NCBI GenBank assembly: GCA_018882645.1
Contig: VERM01000031.1
Location: 1-10,095 of the forward strand
From: Ferruginibacter sp.
GTDB taxonomy: Bacteria; Bacteroidota; Bacteroidia; Chitinophagales; Chitinophagaceae
Reading direction: 5' to 3'
DNA length: 10,095 nucleotides
Numbering within the stretch: position 1 is the stretch's first letter; each line of letters starts with the position of its first letter. This document shows positions 1-7,145 of this stretch, piece after piece. The translations under genes were made by a program, and so were the position numbers. A model generated the notes under the pieces. It saw only the letters and a list, made by a program, of their open reading frames with translations, had not been told where the DNA came from and searched no databases.

Positions 1-232
1 CAAACTTGCTGCCGCATAGATTCATATTTCTGTGTAAAGATTCTGTCGTTGGACTCTTTGATATCGTTTCAGCATTGCTAATGCTTAAACTGAGTTTAAA
101 ATATTTACATTCCTTTTTTTGTCGGGTTCTCAATAAATAGCTTGTAAAAGAGGAATCTTTTTTATCACGACAATAGTAATGGTTTTAATTTCAAAGTTCT
201 GATTACATTCATACAGGTCCGTTTCGGCTTTC
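1..232. other. Intergenic region, no supported gene
   Basis: No convincing coding frame. Plus frame 1 is open from the edge to a TAA at 79-81 and plus frame 3 from the edge to about 140, but neither has recognisable protein character in this AT-rich DNA. On the minus strand an ATG at 23-25 stays open to the left edge for only eight codons. Two adjacent small hairpins are visible: AGCATT/AATGCT at 71-85 and TTAAAC/GTTTAA at 85-99, followed by a T-run at about 114-120. They could be the 3' end of a transcript entering from the left, but no gene is visible to support that. Confidence 0.5.
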
Positions 233-358
233 TTACTTGCCCTCGCCCTCGCCCTCGCCTTGCGAAGCGGGTTGCGAAGCGGGTTGCGAATCAGGTTGCG
301 AATCAGGTTGCAAAGCTTGTATCGAACAACAGATAAGTATGGTTGTAAGAATCAGCAT
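233..358 (-). CDS. Possible 41-aa repeat peptide, function unknown
   Basis: A minus-strand ATG (356-358) opens a 41-codon frame ending in TAA (233-235). It starts with a hydrophobic stretch (MLILTTILICCSIQA), then two QPDS and two QPAS tetrapeptides, then three and a half Gly-Glu pairs and a final Lys. The underlying DNA repeats are 12 bp and 6 bp long, both multiples of three, so this frame survives changes in copy number. The N-terminus resembles a short export signal, but it lacks a positive charge, and the double Cys does not fit a strict lipobox because Ile precedes Cys. There is no clear TAnnTTTG promoter or ribosome binding site upstream. It may equally be a non-coding minisatellite, so I am not confident this is a gene. 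Confidence 0.22.
   Translation of the reverse strand: MLILTTILICCSIQALQPDSQPDSQPASQPASQGEGEGEGK
241..319. repeat. Compound minisatellite (6-bp and 12-bp units)
   Basis: Three exact copies of CCTCGC (241-258) are followed by two copies of TTGCGAAGCGGG (260-283), two of TTGCGAATCAGG (284-307) and a decayed fifth unit (308-319). The GC-rich repeats stand out from AT-rich surroundings. On the minus strand they read as a QP[AD]S / GE repeat in the small frame described at 233-358. Confidence 0.85.
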
Positions 359-471
359 GTAAGTGAGATGTTGCGTCCGAGAATTACCCTAAATTAAATT
401 GGTAAAATCCTTAACAGTCACAATGACATCTTGATATTTAGAAGGAGAAAAAGAGGGGATAAATTAGGATT
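359..471. other. Intergenic region, nothing identified
   Basis: AT-rich stretch without a credible ORF, promoter match or strong hairpin on either strand. It lies between the minisatellite and the hairpin that follows the tRNA. Confidence 0.5.
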
Positions 472-515
472 AATTCAAGAATGAGAATTAGGCTTAGCAA
501 TTCTCATTCTGAATT
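472..515 (-). terminator. Strong hairpin after tRNA 3' end, probable terminator or processing signal
   Basis: Twelve perfectly paired bases (478-489 with 499-510) extend by another five (472-476 with 511-515) across one bulged A at 477, with a 9-nt loop. It begins only two bases beyond the tRNA discriminator base on the minus strand. There is no T-run after it on the minus strand, so it is not a textbook intrinsic terminator. It may halt transcription or protect or define the precursor 3' end for processing. Confidence 0.6.
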
Positions 516-517
516 TG

Positions 518-591
518 TGGACCCACCTGGGCTCGAACCAGGGACCCCCTGATTATGAGTCAGGTGCTCTAACCAGCTGAGCTATAGGCCC
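518..591 (-). tRNA. tRNA with CAU anticodon (elongator Met or Ile2)
   Basis: The minus strand folds as a full 74-nt cloverleaf. It has a 7-bp acceptor stem starting GGGCCTA (with G.U pairs at 3-70 and 6-67), a GCTC/GAGC D-stem, an anticodon stem CCTGA/TCAGG with loop CTCATAA, a five-base variable loop GGGTC, and a T-arm CCTGG-TTCGAGC-CCAGG. CCA is not encoded, so it must be added after transcription. The CAU anticodon does not separate elongator tRNA-Met from the lysidine-modified tRNA-Ile2, and I cannot settle which from sequence alone. The loop and the absence of initiator-type features argue against fMet. It has its own upstream -7 box and a strong downstream hairpin, so it is probably transcribed as a single-gene unit. 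Confidence 0.96.
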
Positions 592-607
592 TTTCCTTTC
601 AAGGAAA
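592..607 (-). other. Small hairpin in tRNA 5' leader
   Basis: TTTCCTT and AAGGAAA form an inverted repeat directly abutting the first base of the mature tRNA, inside the presumed precursor leader. It may influence RNase P cleavage; this is inference. Confidence 0.35.
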
Positions 608-614
608 TGGGATG

Positions 615-622
615 CAAATGTA
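615..622 (-). promoter_or_regulatory. Promoter -7 box for the tRNA
   Basis: The minus strand reads TACATTTG, a full match to the Bacteroidota sigma-ABfr -7 element TAnnTTTG, about 24 bases before the tRNA 5' end. No good TTTG/TTG -33 element is present at the usual 19-21 nt distance, which is tolerated in many promoters of this phylum. Confidence 0.55.
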
Positions 623-699
623 AATAAATTTGAGAAAAGTAACCGACTATATTTTTACATTGAATATTTTACATTTTTCATTGAACATTTCCCCCCTCT

Positions 700-927
700 C
701 TACTTAACCTCCTCATAATCAATATAATCAGCATCGAAATTTTTCTTGGTTTGCGGACCAGGATTGGTATGATTATTGTACTTATTTTCTTGTTCTTGCA
801 TTTTCTCCTGCATTTCGTTCATTTTCTTCTTCACTTGAGAAGTAGTTCTGTACACGGGAATGATGAATTCAAACACAAATTTGTACAGCAAATAAATAAT
901 GAACAGCTGAAAAATGAGTTTTATCAT
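700..927 (-). CDS. DUF4834-like small membrane protein
   Basis: A 75-residue protein with a hydrophobic N-terminal segment (about residues 3-25, rich in Phe, Ile, Leu and Tyr). A charged helix with heptad-like spacing follows (about 30-50, KKKMNEMQEKMQEQENK), then a short Asn/Pro linker and an acidic tail (DADYIDYEEVK). This architecture and its position beside rimP-nusA-infB match the small DUF4834 family of Bacteroidota as I know it. The function is unknown; a single-pass inner-membrane protein with a cytoplasmic coiled coil is the natural reading. The ATG at 925-927 is the only sensible start. It is divergent from rimP, and the spacer between them carries both promoters. Confidence 0.8.
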   Translation of the reverse strand: MIKLIFQLFIIYLLYKFVFEFIIPVYRTTSQVKKKMNEMQEKMQEQENKYNNHTNPGPQTKKNFDADYIDYEEVK

Positions 928-931
928 AGTG

Positions 932-939
932 CAAAGGTA
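932..939 (-). promoter_or_regulatory. Promoter -7 box for the DUF4834-like gene
   Basis: The minus strand reads TACCTTTG, matching TAnnTTTG, only four bases before the ATG. Transcription would then start at or next to the start codon, implying a leaderless or nearly leaderless mRNA. No clear -33 element is visible. Confidence 0.5.
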
Positions 940-986
940 TACAAGCCTCTTGTATCATTACGTTAAAATTTATGTATGGAGAGAGA

Positions 987-994
987 TAGTTTTG
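987..994 (+). promoter_or_regulatory. Candidate promoter -7 box for rimP-nusA-infB
   Basis: TAGTTTTG matches TAnnTTTG about 80 bases upstream of the rimP start. A -33 TTTG is not evident at normal spacing. The predicted transcript would include a leader with the hairpin at 1043-1068. Confidence 0.4.
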
Positions 995-1042
995 GCGATT
1001 TGCTTCATCTTAATTAACTTCGCACCAGCAAATGAGAAAAAT

Positions 1043-1074
1043 GGAAGGGAACGGAGTCGTTCCCTTCTTCTTTT
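1043..1074 (+). terminator. Leader hairpin with T-rich tail before rimP (attenuator candidate)
   Basis: Bases 1044-1053 pair perfectly with 1058-1067 (core GGGAACG/CGTTCCC, loop GAGT), and 1043-1068 adds a G.T pair. The tail TTCTTTT runs straight into the rimP GTG. The shape is that of an intrinsic terminator but there is no plus-strand gene upstream to terminate. It may attenuate the rimP-nusA-infB transcript or control access to the start codon. The minus-strand reading also ends in TTTTT, so it could block antisense transcription as well. Confidence 0.5.
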
Positions 1075-1548
1075 GTGAACACTATGGTTATTGACACTCA
1101 ATTGGATAAAATAAAGAAATTGCTTGATCCCCTTTTGGAAGGAGATGTTTTTTTGGTAGACATGAAAGTGAAGCCTACCAACAATTTCAAAATCTATCTC
1201 GATGCGGACAGTGGTCTGGGTATTGAAAAATGTATCAAAATCAATCGGGCACTATACAAAAAAATAGAGGAATCAGGCATGTACCCCGACGGAGATTTTT
1301 CTCTGGAAGTGTCCAGTCCGGGAATCGATGAGCCGCTGAAAATGCTTCGACAGTATAAAAAAAACATCGGCAGAAATATAGAGGTCAAGCTGAAGGACGG
1401 CAATATAAAACAAGGCAAACTGACCGCTGTAAGTGATGATGAAATTGTGCTGGAGTTTACAGAAGGTAAAGGAAAAAAAGCCGTTCAGCATCAACTGCAG
1501 CTAACATTTTCAGACATACAACAAACCAAAGTGCTAATAACATTTTAA
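1075..1548 (+). CDS. rimP: Ribosome maturation factor RimP
   Basis: RimP assists late 30S subunit assembly in the cytoplasm. The 157-residue product has the usual family length and two domains. The N-terminal alpha/beta domain (about 1-88) carries the signature SLEVSSPGIDEPL (76-88); the C-terminal SH3-like barrel (about 90-157) contains the GRNIEVKLKDG strand pattern. The 5'-most start is GTG at 1075. ATG at 1084 (residue 4) is an equally good or better start, because the GTG touches the tail of the leader hairpin; neither has a Shine-Dalgarno sequence. It is the first gene of the rimP-nusA-infB cluster, a co-occurrence conserved across bacteria, with nusA 63 bases downstream on the same strand. 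Confidence 0.96.
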   Translation: MNTMVIDTQLDKIKKLLDPLLEGDVFLVDMKVKPTNNFKIYLDADSGLGIEKCIKINRALYKKIEESGMYPDGDFSLEVSSPGIDEPLKMLRQYKKNIGRNIEVKLKDGNIKQGKLTAVSDDEIVLEFTEGKGKKAVQHQLQLTFSDIQQTKVLITF

Positions 1549-1611
1549 TTAAACCTAAAACCCACGTCCGACGGGGTCTCGTACATCACGGGAGAAAGTT
1601 CGGCAAGGATT

Positions 1612-2862
1612 ATGGCAAGCATTAACTTGATTGAATCGTTTCAGGAATTTAAGGAAGCAGAAGGGATAGACCGCCCTACACTGATGAAAGTGATGGAAGA
1701 TGTATTCAAAACGCTGATCCGTAAAAAATACGGCAGTGATGAAAATTTCGATGTCATTGTAAATGACCAGAAAGGTGATCTTGAAATTTTTCGCAGAAGA
1801 ACAATCGTAGATGATGATGATCTCTATAATACGCTCACTGAGATTGAATACAAAGACGCCATCAAAATAGAACCCGATTACCAAGTGGGCGAAGAGCTGT
1901 ACGAAGAAGTTGACATTCAGAAAGAATTCGGCCGCAGGGCGATTCTTGCCGGCAAACAAACACTTGCCGCCCGAATCAACGATTTGAAAAAAAATGTGCT
2001 GATAAAAAAATATGAAGATCGTATAGGCGATATCGTTAGCGGAGAGATATATCAGGTATGGAAAAAAGAAGTACTCATTCTTGATGAAGACGGCAATGAA
2101 ATGTTGCTCCCTAAGTCTGAACAAATTCCCAGCGATTACTTCAAGAAGGGAGACACCATTCGTGCGGTAGTGAAAAAAGTAGAACTGAAAAACAGTCAGG
2201 CAATTATCATTCTGTCACGCACCAGTCCTTCTTTCCTGGAAAAACTCCTCGAAATAGAAGTGCCCGAAATTTTCGACGGATTGATTGTGGTAAAGAAAAT
2301 AGTAAGAGATCCCGGAGAAAGAGCGAAAGTGGCTGTAGAAAGTTATGACGACAGAATTGATCCTGTAGGAGCCTGCGTGGGTATGAAAGGTAGTCGTATA
2401 CACGGTATCGTTAGAGAGTTGAAAAATGAAAACATCGACGTAATCAACTGGACGGCAAACACACAGCTGCTCATTCAGCGCTCACTTACACCGGCAAAGA
2501 TTACAAGCATTGATATGGATACAGAAAAAAAACATGCAAATGTGTTTCTCAAGCCCGATCAGGTTTCTTTGGCCATTGGCCGCCGCGGTGTAAATATCAA
2601 ACTTGCCTGCGAGCTTACCGGCTTTGAAATAGATGTATTCCGCGATAATGAAGGCGAAGTAGATGAATTTGATATTGACCTCGATGAATTCAGCGATGAA
2701 ATTGACACCTGGATTATTGATGAGCTTAAACGTGTGGGTTGCGATACCGCCCGTTCAGTATTGGATCTTACTGCCGAAGAGCTTGAGCGTAGAACGGATC
2801 TGGAAAAAGAAACAATTGCAGACATCAGAAGAATACTGGAAGAAGAGTTCGAAAAAGAATAA
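1612..2862 (+). CDS. nusA: Transcription termination/antitermination factor NusA
   Basis: NusA binds RNA polymerase and modulates pausing, intrinsic termination and antitermination. The 416-residue protein shows the expected order. The N-terminal polymerase-binding domain spans about 1-130 and an S1 RNA-binding domain about 136-203 (GDIVSGEIYQVWKKEVLI). KH1 has GMKG at 257-260 within DPVGACVGMKGSRI, and KH2 has GRRG at 323-326 followed by VNIKLACELTG. An acidic linker (about 345-364) leads to a C-terminal helical segment (365-416) resembling a helix-hairpin-helix remnant. It is shorter than the enterobacterial protein because the two C-terminal acidic repeats are absent, which is normal in this phylum. 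The ATG at 1612 fits the family start. The spacer to infB is 84 bases with two hairpins. Confidence 0.98.
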   Translation: MASINLIESFQEFKEAEGIDRPTLMKVMEDVFKTLIRKKYGSDENFDVIVNDQKGDLEIFRRRTIVDDDDLYNTLTEIEYKDAIKIEPDYQVGEELYEEVDIQKEFGRRAILAGKQTLAARINDLKKNVLIKKYEDRIGDIVSGEIYQVWKKEVLILDEDGNEMLLPKSEQIPSDYFKKGDTIRAVVKKVELKNSQAIIILSRTSPSFLEKLLEIEVPEIFDGLIVVKKIVRDPGERAKVAVESYDDRIDPVGACVGMKGSRIHGIVRELKNENIDVINWTANTQLLIQRSLTPAKITSIDMDTEKKHANVFLKPDQVSLAIGRRGVNIKLACELTGFEIDVFRDNEGEVDEFDIDLDEFSDEIDTWIIDELKRVGCDTARSVLDLTAEELERRTDLEKETIADIRRILEEEFEKE

Positions 2863-2868
2863 TTCATT

Positions 2869-2885
2869 GCATGTCTTTGACATGC
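2869..2885 (+). other. Hairpin after nusA stop codon
   Basis: GCATGTC and GACATGC form a perfect 7-bp stem with loop TTT, starting six bases after the nusA stop and followed by TTTATTAATAAA. It could be a weak terminator, pause or RNA-stability element between nusA and infB. Confidence 0.4.
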
Positions 2886-2912
2886 TTTATTAATAAACCC
2901 ATAAATGAAAAA

Positions 2913-2936
2913 TTGAAGCACACAATAGTGCATCAA
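2913..2936 (+). other. Hairpin just before infB start
   Basis: TTGA-A-GCAC pairs with GTGC-A-TCAA (eight pairs with one A.A mismatch, loop ACAATA), ending 10 bases before the infB ATG. Its placement in the translation initiation region suggests an effect on initiation; this is inference. Confidence 0.35.
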
Positions 2937-2946
2937 TATAAAACGA

Positions 2947-5670
2947 ATGTCAGAAGTAAATACACCAAGGTTAATGGCAGCTGCCAAGGAATTCAACATA
3001 GGTACCCATACCTTGATTGAGTTTCTTGTGTCCAAGAACTTCAATGCAGATGATTTGAAACCTTCCTCCAAACTCACGGTGGAAATGTATCGCGTATTGC
3101 AGGCTGAGTTTCAGCAGGACAAAGCGGCAAAGCAAAAAGCTGAGCAGGTAGACTTGCCAAAAGGTGCTGCCGCAGATGCTAAGAAAAAGCGTGATGAGGA
3201 AGATCTTTCCATAAAAAAGAAAGAAGATAAATCAAAAGCAGAAGTACAGCCCGAAGTCACAGCTTCTGATGAACAGGAAGAGGCAGCCAAAGCCGTAGGC
3301 AAAAAAGTCATCAGTAAAATTGAGGCGCCCGAACTTGAAGCGCCAAAGATTATCGATAAAATTGATCTGGATGCGATAGACTCATCTACGCGACCCAAAA
3401 AAGGAAAAAAGAAAGAAGAATCAGAAAAAGCTGAGCAAAAATCGAATAAGCCTGATGCCGCCGAAGCGTCGCCCACACTACCGCCACAAACGGAAGAAGC
3501 TGCTCCGCCCGCTATTGAAAACATTCAGGCTGATAAACTTTCAGGACCAAAAATTCTCGGGAAAATTGAGCTTCCAATTGACAGCGACACCCGTCCCAAA
3601 AGGGATGCCGATGAAAAGCATAAGCGCAAACGCATTCCCATTCAGAAAAAAGGAGTGCCGGTTAAGGAAGAACAAGGGCCACAAAGAGGAGCACGCTCTT
3701 ATCAAGACGGCAAACAAGGAGGTGGTAGATTTCAGCGGGGATCTGATTCCAGAAAAGATGACAAGGTCATCGATGAAAAAGAAATTCAGGAAAAACTTAA
3801 ACAGACACAGGCCAAACTCGCCGGTGCGGGTGGAAGAGGAAAGAGCCTGAAAGCCAAATACCGCAAGGCAAAACGCGAGGAGGCTGCGGAGCAGTTGGGA
3901 GAAGGAGCAGAAACGTCCAACAAACTACAGGTAACGGAATTTATATCAGTGAGTGAACTTGCCGGATTGATGGACGTGAGTTTTGCAGACATCATCAGCA
4001 AATGTATGAGCCTGGGTATCATGGTTTCTATCAATCAGCGCCTGGAAGCAGATGTCATTGAATTGGTAGCAAGTGAATTTAATTATGAAGTGGAATTTAT
4101 TGGTGTGGATGATGCTGCCGAACTGGAGGTAGAAGAGGAAGAGGACAGTCCGGAAGATCTGATTCCGAGACCGCCCATTGTCACCATCATGGGACACGTT
4201 GATCACGGTAAAACATCTTTACTCGATTACATCAGAAATACTAACGTCATTGCCGGCGAAGCAGGTGGCATCACTCAGCACATCGGTGCTTATGAAGTGA
4301 CACTGACCGACGGAAGAGCCATTACATTTTTAGACACGCCGGGTCACGAAGCATTTACGGCTATGCGTGCCCGTGGTGCTAAGGTAACGGATATTGCAGT
4401 GATTGTAGTTGCTGCAGATGATGCAGTAATGCCTCAAACCAAAGAGGCTATCTCACATGCTCAGGCAGCAAGTGTGCCTATGATTTTTGCAATCAACAAA
4501 GTAGATAAAGACGGAGCTAATCCCGATAAAATTAAAGAGCAACTTGCGGGAATGAATATTCTCGTAGAAAGCTGGGGCGGTAAATATCAAAGCCAGGAAA
4601 TCAGTGCTAAAAAAGGACTCAACATTGATTTGCTATTGGAAAAAATATTACTCGAAACGGATATTCTCGAATTGAAAGCCAATCCAAATAAACAGGCATC
4701 CGGAACGATTATTGAAGCATCGCTGGACAAAGGTCGTGGTTATGTGGCCACCATACTGGTACAAAACGGAACACTGAATCAGGGAGATATGATCGTATCC
4801 GGCCAGTACTTTGGTAAAGTAAAAGCCATGTACAATGAACGTAATCAGAGAGTAGAGTCGGCACCACCATCAACCCCTGTGCTTATTTTGGGATTGAATG
4901 GTGCGCCTCAGGCGGGTGAGACTTTTAAAGTTTTTGAAGATGAAGCAGATGCGAGGGAGATGGCTTACAAACGCGGACAAATTTTGCGTGAACAGGGTAT
5001 GCGTGCGAAAAAACATATTACGCTTGATGAGATCGGTCGACGTCTGGCATTAGGTAACTTTAAAGAACTGAATGTAATTATAAAAGGAGATGTGGATGGA
5101 TCGGTAGAGGCATTGAGTGATTCATTACAAAAACTGAGCACGGAAGAAATTGTGGTGAAAGTAATTCATAAAGCAGTAGGTGCCATTACCGAAAGTGATG
5201 TTACACTTGCAAATGCTTCTGATGCCATCATCATTGGCTTCAATGTTCGTCCTTCTATACAGGCCGCACGTTTGGCTGAAAATGAATCCATACAAATCAA
5301 ATTGTATTCCATCATCTATAACGCTATTGAAGAAATCAGAAGTGCAATGGAGGGAATGCTTGAACCCACAGTTGAAGAAAAAATCCTCGCCAACGTACAA
5401 ATCAAAGAGACGTATAAATTTGATAAGGCCACTGTGGCCGGCTGTCAGGTGCTTGATGGAAAAATAGCCCGCAACAATAGGGTCCGTCTTGTTCGTGAGG
5501 GCATCGTAATCTATACCGGGGAACTGGGAAGTTTAAAACGTTTTCGTGATGATGCCAAAGAAGTTACCTCAGGTATGGAGTGCGGTTTGGTAATCAAAAA
5601 TTACAATGATATCAAAGTGGGTGACATCGTAGAAGCATTTGAAGAGGTGGAAGTGAAGAGAACGCTTTGA
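2947..5670 (+). CDS. infB: Translation initiation factor IF-2
   Basis: IF-2 is the GTPase that recruits fMet-tRNA to the 30S subunit and promotes 50S joining. The 907 residues comprise an N-terminal IF2_N module (about 1-55), a long Lys/Glu/Ala-rich disordered linker (about 58-325), a second IF2_N-like segment (about 328-385), and the G domain. The G motifs are all intact: G1 GHVDHGKT (416-423), G2 [10 protein letters not shown]3 DTPGH (463-467), G4 NKVD (517-520) and G5 SAKKG (553-557). The beta-barrel follows, then the C1 domain ([10 protein letters not shown] from 714, GFNVRP 764-769) and the fMet-tRNA-binding C2 domain to the end. The linker contains two diverged copies of a module that ends in D-S-x-T-R-P-K (TRPK at 148 and 215). 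The ATG at 2947 is supported by the [18 protein letters not shown] family start. A 10-bp hairpin spans the stop codon. Confidence 0.99.
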   Translation: MSEVNTPRLMAAAKEFNIGTHTLIEFLVSKNFNADDLKPSSKLTVEMYRVLQAEFQQDKAAKQKAEQVDLPKGAAADAKKKRDEEDLSIKKKEDKSKAEVQPEVTASDEQEEAAKAVGKKVISKIEAPELEAPKIIDKIDLDAIDSSTRPKKGKKKEESEKAEQKSNKPDAAEASPTLPPQTEEAAPPAIENIQADKLSGPKILGKIELPIDSDTRPKRDADEKHKRKRIPIQKKGVPVKEEQGPQRGARSYQDGKQGGGRFQRGSDSRKDDKVIDEKEIQEKLKQTQAKLAGAGGRGKSLKAKYRKAKREEAAEQLGEGAETSNKLQVTEFISVSELAGLMDVSFADIISKCMSLGIMVSINQRLEADVIELVASEFNYEVEFIGVDDAAELEVEEEEDSPEDLIPRPPIVTIMGHVDHGKTSLLDYIRNTNVIAGEAGGITQHIGAYEVTLTDGRAITFLDTPGHEAFTAMRARGAKVTDIAVIVVAADDAVMPQTKEAISHAQAASVPMIFAINKVDKDGANPDKIKEQLAGMNILVESWGGKYQSQEISAKKGLNIDLLLEKILLETDILELKANPNKQASGTIIEASLDKGRGYVATILVQNGTLNQGDMIVSGQYFGKVKAMYNERNQRVESAPPSTPVLILGLNGAPQAGETFKVFEDEADAREMAYKRGQILREQGMRAKKHITLDEIGRRLALGNFKELNVIIKGDVDGSVEALSDSLQKLSTEEIVVKVIHKAVGAITESDVTLANASDAIIIGFNVRPSIQAARLAENESIQIKLYSIIYNAIEEIRSAMEGMLEPTVEEKILANVQIKETYKFDKATVAGCQVLDGKIARNNRVRLVREGIVIYTGELGSLKRFRDDAKEVTSGMECGLVIKNYNDIKVGDIVEAFEEVEVKRTL

Positions 5671-5690
5671 GTTTACCAAAGGTGAACTCA
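5668..5690 (+). terminator. Hairpin over the infB stop codon, probable operon end
   Basis: TGAGTTTACC pairs with GGTGAACTCA (10 bp, one T.G pair that is stable only in plus-strand RNA; loop AAA). The stem contains the infB TGA. Only GTTT follows, so it is a weak intrinsic terminator at best, but it marks the end of the rimP-nusA-infB block. Confidence 0.5.
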
Positions 5691-5781
5691 GTTTAAGGGT
5701 TTAAAAGTTTTAGGGTTTAAAGGTTCCGTTGAGAATTCAATAACCATTAAACGCTAGACCACTAAACCATCAAACCATTTA
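5691..5781. repeat. Degenerate 8-bp repeats in inverted arms (infB-surA spacer)
   Basis: The left arm (5691-5725) read on the minus strand is a run of AACCnTnA-like octamers (AACCTTTA, AACCCTAA, AACTTTTA, AACCCTTA). The right arm (5742-5781) read on the plus strand is ACCATTAA, ACCACTAA, ACCATCAA, ACCATTTA with one 7-bp interruption. The arms are imperfectly complementary (for example 5715-5725 with 5742-5752, one mismatch) and could form a long loose stem. No clear surA promoter is recognisable here. Confidence 0.6.
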
Positions 5782-5786
5782 TATCT

Positions 5787-7145
5787 ATGCTCAAATACAA
5801 TATTCTTCTAACAATCGTATTCTCTCTGAATCTATCTACTACATTTTCTCAATCCAAAAAAGTGTTGGCGGATAAAATCATTGCCGTGGTTGGAAATAAA
5901 ATCATTATGAAGAGCGATCTGGAGAGTGCTATTCAGGAAATGATCAGTCAGGGGGTTGAGCCGCCTGCAGATGCCAACTGTTTATTGCTTGAGCAAAGAA
6001 TGATATCTAAAGCACTGGTATTACAGGCTGAAAAAGATTCCATTAATGTTTCAGAAGAAGAGGTTGAAGCAGACATAGACAATCAGATCCGTTTTTATAT
6101 CAGACAACTTGGCTCAAAGGAGGAGGTGGAGCGAACGGCTCGCCGAACCATTTATCAGATCAAGGAAGATTTTCGTGAGTCTTTCAGAGACAGAAAGCTT
6201 TCCAGCTTAATGAAGAATAAAATCGTTGATGGAATTAAAATAACGCCCAATGAAGCGAAAGCCTATTTTGAAACCATCCCAAAAGACAGTCTTCCCTTTT
6301 ATGAGACTCAACTGGAAATAGGACAAATTGTGATTTATCCCAAAGCCAGTCGCGATGCCGAAGAATATTGTATTGAGCAATTGAGTGATTATAAAAGACA
6401 GATCGAATCGGGTAACAAAGATTTTGCTACCCTTGCATCCATTTTCACCGACGATCCCGGAAGTAAGGCAAGCGGTGGACGATATGAAATCAACCGCAAT
6501 CAAAAAGACTTGGACAACGTATGGCTGTCTAAATCATTTACGTTGAAAGAGGGGCAGGTGTCCAATCCATTTAAAAGCAAATTTGGATATCACATCATTC
6601 AGCTTGTCAGCAGGGCCGGCGATGATGCTGTTGTGAGGCATATTTTAAAAATTCCGCCGATTACCCAATATGAAATCAAAGACGCGATGTCAAAGATGGA
6701 TACGGTCAGGTCGAAGCTCATAACAGGTATCATTGATTTTGGCGTGGCGGTTTCCCGTTACAGTGATGATGAAGGCAGCAAATTTACAGCGGGGATGTTG
6801 CAAAGCAGAAATGGAGGAACGAGCCTGTCAATTGATGAGCTGGATAAAGATTTGGTAATGATGTTGAACGAACTGAAGGTGGGAGAATATTCCAAGCCTG
6901 TTGAGTTTGTCGATGAACGCGGTAAAAAAGGAGTACGTATTGTTTATCTTAAAACGAAAACAGAGCCTCACAGAGAGAACCTTAAAGACGACTACAATAA
7001 AATAGCACAACGTGCACTTGAGGTCAAGAAAGAGAATACATTGGAGAGGTGGTTCAATGAAAAAATCAAGACCTATTACATCATGATTGATGACGAGTAT
7101 AAAAATTGCGAGTCTCTGAAAAAATGGGTGAAGAATGTTAAATAA
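5787..7145 (+). CDS. surA: SurA-like periplasmic peptidyl-prolyl isomerase/chaperone
   Basis: This protein likely helps fold and deliver outer-membrane proteins in the periplasm. The 452 residues begin with a signal peptide (about 1-22, cleavage near TTFSQ-SKK). A SurA_N chaperone domain follows (about 24-160; ADKIIAVVGNKIIMKSDLE is characteristic), then two parvulin-like domains. The first is about 172-276, with DFATLASIFTDDPGSKASGG and FKSKFGYHIIQLV as the conserved blocks. The second is about 282-392, more diverged (VVRHILKIPP, GEYSKPVEF). The C-terminal helix (about 395-430) completes the SurA fold. Second-domain divergence suggests one parvulin may be structural rather than catalytic. 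ATG at 5787 is chosen because it begins the signal peptide. A SurA homologue near infB is plausible in this phylum, but assignment to SurA rather than a PpiD/PrsA-type paralogue rests on domain order. Confidence 0.9.
   Translation: MLKYNILLTIVFSLNLSTTFSQSKKVLADKIIAVVGNKIIMKSDLESAIQEMISQGVEPPADANCLLLEQRMISKALVLQAEKDSINVSEEEVEADIDNQIRFYIRQLGSKEEVERTARRTIYQIKEDFRESFRDRKLSSLMKNKIVDGIKITPNEAKAYFETIPKDSLPFYETQLEIGQIVIYPKASRDAEEYCIEQLSDYKRQIESGNKDFATLASIFTDDPGSKASGGRYEINRNQKDLDNVWLSKSFTLKEGQVSNPFKSKFGYHIIQLVSRAGDDAVVRHILKIPPITQYEIKDAMSKMDTVRSKLITGIIDFGVAVSRYSDDEGSKFTAGMLQSRNGGTSLSIDELDKDLVMMLNELKVGEYSKPVEFVDERGKKGVRIVYLKTKTEPHRENLKDDYNKIAQRALEVKKENTLERWFNEKIKTYYIMIDDEYKNCESLKKWVKNVK

Noticed and set aside
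1..140. Partial genes entering from the left edge in plus frames 1 and 3
   Set aside because: Open only 26 and 46 codons in AT-rich DNA, with no recognisable protein pattern.
751..966. 71-codon plus-strand ORF
   Set aside because: It is antisense to the DUF4834-like gene, low-complexity (His/Leu/Phe), and covers that gene's promoter; a shadow frame.
1555..2124. 189-codon minus-strand ORF opposite nusA
   Set aside because: Phe/Ile-rich translation typical of antisense to a charged protein; NusA domains are unambiguous on the plus strand.
2559..3077. 172-codon minus-strand ORF across the nusA-infB junction
   Set aside because: Ser-rich antisense shadow of two well-identified genes and their spacer.
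5701..5720. Telomere-like TTTAGGG motif
   Set aside because: Occurs as part of the degenerate octamer repeats in a bacterial spacer; no real telomeric array.
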